From Phoronis ovalis (Eukaryota > Phoronida > Phoronidae), in contig JAOXYB010023602.1 of NCBI GenBank assembly GCA_028565635.1, forward strand, positions 1 to 16,478: a stretch of 16,478 nt of DNA. Reading direction: 5' to 3'. Below, piece by piece: positions 9,205-16,478 of this stretch. The translations under genes were made by a program, and so were the position numbers. Position 1 is the first letter of the stretch. Each line of letters opens with the position of its first letter. Below the pieces are notes generated by a model. That model was not told the origin of the DNA, did no database searches, and saw nothing but the letters and a program-made list of their open reading frames with translations.

Positions 9205-12200
9205 CCTAGACGATTCAAAGGTGGTTCTAGGAAGGCCATAGACTGGTGGGCGTAATGGGCTAAGTGACATTTTAAAATAACCTTGACAAGTAGGTCAAAT
9301 TCTGCAACGATTCTTTGACATTTTTTGTGGTGCGTAACATTTTCCTTGTCCTGCAATATAACTGCTTAAGATTTTATCCGATCAGCTCCATATTCGGTAC
9401 ACAGTAAGTACAGGACAAAGTACAGGTTATATATAATATTGACCCAGATTACTTCCAACATGGCAGTACATGCTATGTGTACTTTTGACCTAGATTACTT
9501 AAATATGGCCGACTGGCGGCCATGTTTGTTCTCAAGGGGGCCCGTAACATTGCGTTTAAAACCGCAAAAACAAAGCCCTACCTGGACGATTCATAGGTGG
9601 ATCTAGGAAGACTATAGGTTGATGGGCGTAATAGGCTAGGTGATATGTTAAAATGTCCTTGACAAGTAGGTCAAATGCCATTACGAAACTTCGACATTTT
9701 TTGCCGTGTGTAACACTTTCTTTGACTCACAATAACTGCTTCAGGTTTTATCTGATCAGCTCCATACAGTAACATTGCATCTATAGCCGCGAAGACGGTT
9801 CTAGGAAGCCCAAAGGTTGGTGGGCCTATTTGGCTACATGACATTTTAAAATGACCTAGACAAGTAGGTCAAATCCCGAAACGATTCTTGGAAATTTTTT
9901 GCCGTGCATAACACTTTCCTCGTCTCGCAATAACTGCTTTAGTTTTTATCCAATCAGCTCCATGTTCGGCACAGAGTAAGTACAGGTCAAAACACAGGTT
10001 ATGTATATTATTGACCTGGATAACTTCTAACATGGCTGACTGGCAGCCATGTTGGTTTGTGTGATTGCACGTCATAATAACAGCTTAAGTTTTTATCTGG
10101 TCAGTTTCATATTCGGCACAGAATAAGTCCAGGTCGCAGTACATGCTATGTGTAATTTTGACCTAGATTACTTACAATATGGCTGACTGGCGGCCATGTT
10201 TATTCCCGAGAGGTCACGTAACGTTGCGTTTATAGCCGCGAAGATGAAGCGCTGCCTGGACGATTCAAACGTGGTTCTAGAAAGACCATAGGTTGTTTGG
10301 CGTAATAGGCTAGGTGACATTTTAAAATGACCTTGACAAGTAGGTCAAATGCCGTTGCGAATCTTCGACATTTTTTGACATGCATAACACTTTCTTTGTC
10401 TTGCAATAACTGCTTAAGTTTTTATCCGATTAGCTCCATATTCGGTACAGAATAAGTACAGGTTATGTATCATATTGACCCGGATTACTTCCGATATGGC
10501 CGAATTGTGACCGTGTTTGTTCCCGAGAAGGTACATAACGTTGCGTCTATAGCCGCGAAGACGAAGCGCTACCTGGACGATTCAAAGGTGGTTCTAAGAA
10601 GCCCAAGGTTGGTGGACGTAATAGGCTAGGTGATATTTCATAATGACCTTGAGAAATAGGTCAAATGCCGGTACGATATTTTGACATTTTTTACCGTGCA
10701 TAACACTTTCTTTGCCTCGCAATAACTGCGTCATTTTTTATCTGATCAGCTCCATATTCACTACAAGTAAGTACAGGTTTTATGTAATATTGACCTGGAT
10801 TACTTCGCGAGATTGCACGTCATAATAACAACTTCAGTTTTTATCCGAGAAGTTTCCTATTTGTCACAAAGTCCAGATCGCAGTACATACCATGTGTAAT
10901 TTGACCTAGATTACTTTCAATTTGTGGCCATGTTTGTTCTCGAGAGGGCACGTTACATTGCGTTTATAGCCGCGAAGACAAGTCCTACCTGGACGATTCA
11001 AAGGTGGTTATAGGAAGCCCATAGGTTGGTGGCTGTAATAGGCTCAGTGACATTTTAAAATGACCTTGACAAGTAGGTCAAATGCTGTTACGAATCTTCA
11101 ACATTATTTGCCGTGTGTAACACTTCTTTTGTCTCACAATAACTGCTTCAGTTTTTATCTGAATTGCTCCAATTCTGTATAGAATAAGTACAGGTCAAAT
11201 TACAGGTTATATATAATATTGACCTGGATTACTTCCAAAATAGCCGACTGGCAGCCATGTTGGTTTGTGAGATTGCACGTCATAATAGCAACTTCAGTTG
11301 TTATCCGATCAATTTAATATTCAGCACAGAGTAAGTCCAGGTTGCAATACATGCTATACGTAATTTTGACCTGGATTACTTTCAATGTGGCCGATTGGCA
11401 GCCATGTTTGTTCTCGAGAGGGTATCTTACATTATGTTTATAGCCGCGAAGACAAACCCCTACCTGGATGATTCAAAGGTGGTTCTAGGAAGGCTATAGG
11501 TTGGTGGGGGTAATAGACTAGGTAACATTTTAAAATGACCTTGACAAGTAGGTCAAATGATGGTACGATACTTCAACATTTTTGCCATGTGTAACACTTT
11601 CTTTGTCTCACAATAACTGTGTCAGTTTTTATCCAATGAGCTACATATTCGGTACAAAGTAAGTACAGGACAAAGTACAGGTTATATGTAATATTGACCT
11701 GGATTACTTCTAACATGGCCGACTGGTGGCCATGTTGGTTCACAAGATTGCACATCATAATAATACCTGGACGATACGTAGGTGGTTCTAGGAAAACTAT
11801 AGGATGCTGGGCGTAACAGGCTAGGGGACATTTTAAAATGACCTTGACAACTAAGTCCATTGCCATTACGAATCTTCAACATTTTTTGCCGTGCGTAACA
11901 CTTCTTTTGTCTCACAATAACTGCTTCAGTTTTTATTTGAGTATCTTCATATTCTGTACAGAATAAGTACAGGTCAAAGTACAGGTTATATATAATATTG
12001 ACCCGGATTACTTTCAATATGGCCGACTGGCAGGCATGTTTGTTTTCTGGAAGCGCACGTTATAATGACAGTTCAGTTTTTATCCGATCAGCTTCTTATT
12101 TGGCGTAGAGTAAGTACTGGTATCAGTGCAGGCGATGTGTAATTTTGACATAGATTACTTTCAATATGTCCGTGGCCAAGAGGGCACATAATGTTGTATC

Positions 12201-12249
12201 TATCGTCACAAAGATGAAGCACTGCCTGGACGATTCAAAGGTGGTTCTA

Positions 12250-13453
12250 AATGCAAAGTGACATGCCTTCTCAGGATCAAATATGGCCACCAGTAGGCCA
12301 TGTTGGAATTAATGTACGTCAATATTATACCTAACCTGTACTTACTCTGTTCTGAATATGGAACTGACGCAGTTATTGTGAGACAAAAAGTGTTATGTGA
12401 GGTAAAAAATGTCGAAGATTTGTACCTGCATTTGACCAGGGTCATTTTATAATATCATCTAGCCTATTACTCCCACCAATGTTATGTGCCCTCTTGGGAA
12501 CAATTATAGCCGCCAGTCAGCCAAGTTGGAAGTAATCTATGCCAAAATTACACATAGCCTGTACTGGTACATGTACTTTGCACCAAATAAGAAGATGATC
12601 GGATAAAAACTGAATCTGTTATTATAACATGCCCTTTCAGGAACAAACATGGCTGCCAGTCGGCCATTTGGGAAGTAATCCGGGTCATTATTACATACAA
12701 CCTGTACTTGACCTGTACTTATTCTGTACAGAATATGGAGCTAATGTGAGACAATAAAAGTGTTACGCATGGCAAGCAAAAAATGTCGAAGATTTATATC
12801 GGCATTTGACCTATTCGTCAAGGTCATTTTAAAATGTCACCCAGCCTATTATGCCCACCAACCTATAGTCTTCCTAGAACCACCAATGAATCGTTAATGT
12901 TTTATTATAACGTGCAATCTCGTGAACCAACATGGTCGCCAATTGGCCATGTTGGAAATAATCCAGGTCAATATTACATACAACCTGTACTTTGTCCTGT
13001 AGTTTGTACCAAATATGGAGCTCATTGGATAAAAACTGACGCAGTTATTGTGAGACAAAGAATGTGTTACACACGGTAAAAAATGTTGAAGCATCGTAAC
13101 GGCATTTGACCTACTTGTCAAAGTCATTTCAAAATGTCATCTAGCCTAGTACGCCCACCAACCTATGGGTTTCCTAGAACCACCTTTGAATCTTCCAGGC
13201 AGCGCTTCGTCTTCGCGGCTATAGACGCAACGTTACGTGCCCTCTTGGGAACAAACATGGCCGCCAGTCGGCAATATTGGAAGTAATCAAGGTCAAAAGT
13301 AAAACAGACCTGCAGACCTGCACTTTGACCTGTATTTACCTTGTACCGAATATGAAGCTGAGCGGGTAGAAGCTGAAGCTGTTATCGCAAGGCAAAGAAA
13401 GTGTTACATACGACTACAACGACGACGATGATGCCTTCGCTATGACTATATGC
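12250..13453 (-). repeat. Inverted distal arm of the array
   Basis: From about 12254 the unit is seen only in reverse complement: for example tggccgccagtcagcca, ttattgtgagacaaa and tttgacctacttgtcaaagtca replace their + counterparts. About three units are present. The unit next to the junction belongs to the variant with 'aggctagatgatatt' and 'gagaaggcatgtcactttg' that otherwise occurs only near 5811-6005 and 8265-8490. The arm ends in a unit whose reverse complement matches the left terminal unit at 3532, then gacgacgatgatgcc and a 'gactatatgcc' edge. Confidence 0.85.
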
Positions 13454-13485
13454 CCAGCCACTATGTGGATGGGCACAAAAGCCAG

Positions 13486-13547
13486 TAATGTTAAAAAAAT
13501 ATAAACCTGCACATTGGATGGGCATTAGACATGACAAATGTCTTGTT
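13486..13547 (+). repeat. Repeat B, 3' tail fragment (copy 3)
   Basis: About 62 bp matching the end of repeat B copies 1 and 2 (taatgttaaaaaaatataa, then cacattggatgggcattaga, then catgacaaatgtcttgtt), in + orientation. It starts about 30 bp beyond the right edge of the inverted arm and is followed by unrelated DNA, which fixes the 3' limit of repeat B. Confidence 0.8.
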
Positions 13548-14375
13548 CAAAGATACATGGCATGTAAAATTAGATCATAACAAATAATTATACCATGTTG
13601 TGGTTAGTTCTGATTGGAAGGAACACATTCAAGATACGTTGTACCTTGTACAGAGCTTTGAAGCAAATTCAAATGTTACAGTAGGGGCAAAAAAAACACA
13701 TTCAAGCATTTCAAATAGAATATAAGGATGCAAAAATGTTTTTATAATTTTTTACACTCAAGCTTTTGTCAAGGTTTAGAAAAATATTGGTTATCGGTAA
13801 ATTAAGTTGTTGATTTCGAAAAATTAACAAATAAAGTATTTTTGATGTTAGTTATCGCGAAAGTTGGATTTCCAGCAGGACAACCTGTCAATCAGGACTT
13901 CCAGTAGGGCAACATGTCAATCAACTTCAGTGATTTATATTTGCCATGCTTCCGTATTTCAATTCTTGTGTTAATAATTGTTGTGTTATGCACATTTTAT
14001 GCATTAAAGTTATAAAATATAATTATACTGAAACATAAAACAGCCATGAAATAAAATAAAAAGCACAAACAGCTAATGGTTGGATGTTCTAAGGGCTACA
14101 TTGTTGTTCTTGTCTCTTACCGGTACCCTTAAGGTCACTGGAATAAACTTGTTAATACAACAGGTAATAAGACAAGCCAATAATTAACAATTATTCATTA
14201 TGGAGACAGAAAGTGGGTGTATAACAACATGTTATCATCGCTGATCATAACTTCTGTTTTAGATTTGACAGAAATTATAAGTGTTTATTTTCAAAAAAAC
14301 AATACAGTGTGGTACCACAGAATTTTATGCAATAAAGGTACATGACTGCTTTTTGTCCTATTCGCTGGGCAAAAA
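13548..14375. other. Unannotated intronic stretch
   Basis: AT-rich DNA with no recognised gene on either strand. It contains the tandem pair at 13866-13923 and a perfect 12-bp palindrome, tgtggtaccaca, at 14308-14319. Nothing else stood out. Confidence 0.45.
13866..13923 (+). repeat. Two-copy 29-bp tandem duplication
   Basis: The 29-bp word at 13866-13894 (ggatttccagcaggacaacc...) is repeated head to tail at 13895-13923 (ggacttccagtagggcaaca...) with four substitutions. Both copies end in tgtcaatca. It is an old local duplication with no evident function. Confidence 0.85.
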
Positions 14376-14570
14376 TCATAAAAATGAGTATTTTATCCTT
14401 AAGTGAGCCACAAAATGCATAATACTTTTATTATGTAATTGCTTTGTGGAATGAAACCGAAAACGTACCGCTATGACCAATCGTTTTGGCTTAAAACAGT
14501 GTTTCAGTAATTCACACAGTTCATTGAATGTTTTATTTCTAGGGATGTTGGGAAGCACAAATCCCTCAGT
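14376..14570 (-). pseudogene. Ty3/Gypsy retrotransposon gag relic (capsid region)
   Basis: The minus-strand open frame of about 60 residues has, in order, LPNIPRNKTFNELCELL, FKPKRLVIAVRFRFH and then FVAHLR. This pattern (K.F.EL...L...F.PK.L.IAERFRFH...Q...SI..FVA.LR) is typical of the capsid-like segment of Gag in Ty3/Gypsy elements of animals. Only this block is left: the nucleocapsid zinc knuckle and protease are not seen downstream, and the frame stops soon after the last motif. The annotated start would be a GTG, so the open frame is simply a surviving fragment. Its right side ends near the TTAA at 14599 that bounds the piggyBac-like segment. Confidence 0.78.
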
Positions 14571-14598
14571 GTTATATACGTTTGTCTTCCAACACTAA

Positions 14599-15900
14599 TT
14601 AACCCTCTAGATGCCGAATTTTGCACCAAAAGCGTTTGGATCCTTTTTATTATTGTAGGCTTTACCTTCATAAGTTATAAAAGAAATTCAAAAAATAAAA
14701 GTAAAATCATTATAAACTGTTGTCATGGAAATTGTTTCTATTTAACAGAAATTGTTTTATTACTTTAATTTTTTTACAACTTACCAAAATTAATGATTAA
14801 GTTGGAACTAAAATGGTAACAACTGCTAAACATGCATTTCAAACATTTTTAATTAGTAGTATTTTAACAGTTGGAATACTTGCTGCATGCAGAGTTGTCT
14901 CCCTTGTATCTGGTGCAACTGCACTTAGGAATTGCCTCCCCTGAATTGTTGTCAAACTCGGAATGACGGCAATATCACATATAAAAGCATAGAGAAAACT
15001 GTGGTTTAAGATATAAATAATTTTTTGTTTTCTTTATAAGATCAAAATGTATTACAGGAAACTTCAAAATTGAAATTTGTACAAACCCGGGTTTGTGATT
15101 CTAAGAATTTATGCAGTGCAATCCCGGTTACCATCCATACCATAAATAATTTGCTATGTTACTATATCCCCTTCAAAAACAGAGACTAAAATCCTTACAT
15201 GTTACCTGGGGTTATAAAAAAAATTTAAAAAATAAAAGTAAAATCGTAATCACAATTATTAAGTACTCACCTTTATTCAATTTCAAGTATGCAAGAACGT
15301 TCATTATATTATTTTTTACATTACATCCACATGAATGGTTTGAATTGGGGAACAAATTCCTGGAAATCAAGCATAATCCTATGCAAATCCACCCCGGATT
15401 AAACCAGAAATTGCAATATTACACTTTGATGCAAACACAGCACATGAATGTTTCTAAAACAGATGTCCTGATACAGTAATCCACACGAATGCATTTATTC
15501 TGTCGCAACAGGATAAAAGATACGGAAAAAGCACCATTGCAATGTGCTCGAATAGCCTGTTGTAAACATCGAAATTCCACCAAAGATCCACTTTTGTGTC
15601 CGGTTAGAATCTAGACACGTTTAACTACTGCACTGTTCAAATCATACATCCGTGTCGATAATTGAAATATTTTCTAGCACACTTTAGACTGCAGTTCAAA
15701 TAAACAGAAAGGTGCTTAGCTTTGACACGTGTGCGTTCAAGGGAGACGACCTCTATGAACTTTGTCAGATGGCAGCACAAACCGGGAAAGGTTGAAAATT
15801 ACTTAGCGCGGACATATTTTATGCAAAATGATTATTTTCATTTAATTAGAACATGTTAAAGTGGTGAAGATATATTGGCAACTAGAAGGTAAAGGGTTAA
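14599..15900. mobile_element. Putative non-autonomous piggyBac-like element flanked by TTAA
   Basis: The segment is bounded by TTAA at 14599-14602 and TTAA at 15897-15900. Just inside are ccctctagatgccgaat on the left and, in reverse complement on the right, ccctttaccttctagttgcc. Both ends thus share CCCT and CTAG.TGCC..AAT with a small indel. TTAA duplication and CCCT-type ends are hallmarks of the piggyBac superfamily. The 1,294-bp interior has no recognisable transposase; the longest frame (15156-15479, + strand) matches nothing I know. This fits a deletion derivative or MITE-like copy. Chance occurrence of the short ends cannot be excluded. Confidence 0.55.
14675..15251 (+). repeat. Pair of 40-bp direct repeats inside the TTAA-bounded element
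   Basis: The word gttataaaagaaattcaaaa plus aataaaagtaaaatc (14675 onward) recurs at 15212 onward as gttataaaaaaaatttaaaa plus aataaaagtaaaatc. The two sites lie about 537 bp apart in the same orientation. Low-complexity A-richness explains part of the match, but the shared tail 'aataaaagtaaaatc' is exact. Confidence 0.55.
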
Positions 15901-16216
15901 TGAAATAACTTTATGTTTAGGTATCTTATCCGCGCAATATAATACTGATACAATCTGTCCAAGTAACTTTTAATATTGCCATCATGTGTCACAAAGGCAA
16001 TAAATAATCGATATCATGTTTGTTTTATCTTGTTGCTAATGTGGTGTTCATAGGTGTGTTGGATTAAGCCAGAACGGACAGACAGCCAGCATGGCAATGA
16101 GGGTCCTAATAACTAGCAATCTACCAATTCCAATTATTGGGTCCAGTTCACAATAATGCTGAATAGGGTCATGATACAAGTTATCGTCTTGTATTTGACT
16201 AATATTGTTTTTTCAG
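15901..16216 (+). other. Intron 3' end leading into PGM2 exon C
   Basis: Ordinary AT-rich intronic sequence ending in the strong acceptor 'aatattgttttttcag'. No repeat or RNA gene was recognised. Confidence 0.5.
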
Positions 16217-16311
16217 TGGTGAATGGAAGATATTCAGTGGTAATGAGCTAGGTGCTCTTCTAGGCTGGTGGGTGTGGACATGTTACAAGTTTAAACATCC
16301 TAAAGAGACGG
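16217..16311 (+). CDS. PGM2: PGM2, internal exon C
   Basis: A 95-bp exon with acceptor 'ttttttcag' and donor 'gttagt'. Its first T completes the Ser codon begun in exon B. The exon then encodes GEWKIFSGNELGALLGWWVW and TCYKFKHPKET, with one base left over (phase 1 exit). The block SGEW..FSGNELGALLGWW is strongly conserved in PGM2 and lies directly after the metal-binding loop. The tail TCYKFKHPKET falls in a lineage-variable linker before the next conserved block, which is outside the window. The exon is open and undamaged, so the gene appears functional across the part seen. Confidence 0.97.
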
Positions 16312-16363
16312 GTTAGTTATTTTCATATAATTTTCAGTATCACCCCCTTTTAAGTTGCTTTAT

Positions 16364-16478
16364 GCATATAGCCGTACCGTATGCTGCGTTGTCGGCGTTG
16401 GCGTATGTAACCTTTTCTTTGTGTTGCTATAACGGCTTCAGCTTTCGTCAGATTATCTTCGTATTTGGTACAGGGTAA
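16364..16478 (+). repeat. Start of another copy of the array element in the next intron
   Basis: Just after exon C the sequence reads gcatatagccgtaccg, then gcgttgtcggcgttggcgta, then tgtaaccttttctttgtg, ttgctataacggcttcag and gtatttggtacagggtaa. This follows the array unit from its terminal edge inward, in + orientation. The outer 'gcatatag.c.ta.cg' also matches the outer edge of the right terminus at about 13435-13453 (in reverse complement). It continues past the window end. Confidence 0.75.

Larger units (their letters stand above)
3532..13453. repeat. Giant tandem array with an inverted distal arm (foldback-like element)
   Basis: About 9.9 kb built from diverged copies of one unit. A unit reads, in order: taacactttctttgtctcgc; ataactgcttcagtttttat; ccgatcagctccatattcgg; tacagagtaagtacagg; atattgacccagattacttcc; the palindromic box atggccgactggcggccat; cgagagggcacgtaac; tatagccgcgaagac; acctggacgattcaaaggtgg; gtaataggctaggtgac; attttaaaatgacc; then ttgacaagtaggtcaaatg. 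The last block starts near 3825, 4288, 4691, 5008, 5486, 5846, 7526, 8005, 8288, 9284, 9660, 9858, 10333, 10649, 11067, 11541 and 11845 on the + strand, and recurs inverted near 12431, 12810 and 13108. The array has no intact gene. The short open frames in it, mostly on the minus strand, are translations of the repeat. Internal insertions are listed separately. Confidence 0.9.
3439..16216 (+). other. 12.8-kb PGM2 intron packed with repeats
   Basis: The interval between the donor 'gtaaac' after exon B and the acceptor 'tgttttttcag' before exon C. No PGM2 coding sequence is missing between the two exons: AEKLP joins SGEWKIFSGNE directly, as in the PGM2 family. The extra length is almost wholly repeat and transposon sequence, itemised in separate entries. 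Confidence 0.9.

Noticed and set aside
11682-12017. 111-residue minus-strand open frame
   Set aside because: Array translation overlapping another open frame; no independent evidence of coding.
12834-13079. 81-residue + strand open frame in the inverted arm
   Set aside because: It corresponds to the same repeat frame as the minus-strand frames elsewhere, seen here because the arm is inverted.
3532-13453. CRISPR-like array
   Set aside because: Units are hundreds of bases long, diverged, contain no regular spacers, and the surrounding gene is eukaryotic.
15156-15479. 107-residue + strand open frame inside the TTAA-bounded segment
   Set aside because: Composition follows the AT-rich DNA, it has no transposase motif, and no homologue is recognisable; not called as a gene.

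Overview
The window looks like animal nuclear DNA: AT-rich, without bacterial-style packed genes, with short exons bounded by GT/AG splice sites in long introns full of repeats. The only host gene I can support is PGM2 (phosphoglucomutase 2 / phosphopentomutase), on the + strand and represented by three consecutive internal exons at 1398-1463, 3341-3438 and 16217-16311. Their reading frames join exactly (phase 0, then phase 2) and give one uninterrupted mid-protein stretch that contains the DPDADR metal-binding loop. A marine mollusc, probably a bivalve, is my best guess from the repeat vocabulary; this is an inference and no search was run.

Layout. 1-1397 is the 3' part of an upstream intron; it holds a degenerate 'aatccaaattt' repeat (about 121-440) and a MITE-like element with inverted ends (730-1218). 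Next come exon A, a 1,877-bp AT-rich intron with no recognised content, and exon B. The following intron (3439-16216, 12.8 kb) is mostly transposable-element material. About 9.9 kb of it (3532-13453) is a degenerate tandem repeat array: about 8.7 kb in + orientation, then an abrupt switch at about 12250 to about 1.2 kb in inverted orientation. The outermost units at the two ends resemble each other more than the internal units and face each other, so the block has the architecture of a foldback-type element whose long inverted arms are made of tandem subunits.

Inside the array, long (about 476 bp) and short (about 315 bp) units alternate in places, and two copies of a separate 445-476 bp repeat (repeat B) sit at the same place in the unit. 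There is also a minus-strand relic of a Ty3/Gypsy pol gene (6574-6790) and a 207-bp LTR-like insertion flanked by a 5-bp duplication (6834-7040).

Downstream of the array are a tail of repeat B (13486-13547), a short tandem duplication, a minus-strand Ty3/Gypsy gag relic (14376-14570), and a 1.3-kb segment bounded by TTAA and CCCT-type ends that looks like a non-autonomous piggyBac-like element (14599-15900). After exon C, the next intron already begins another copy of the array element (16364-16478).

The genes do not form an operon or pathway: this is one metabolic gene whose intron serves as a nest of selfish DNA. The most unusual feature is the inverted tandem array. Its unit carries several nuclear-receptor-type AGGTCA half-sites and GC-rich palindromes that recur many times inside the PGM2 intron.
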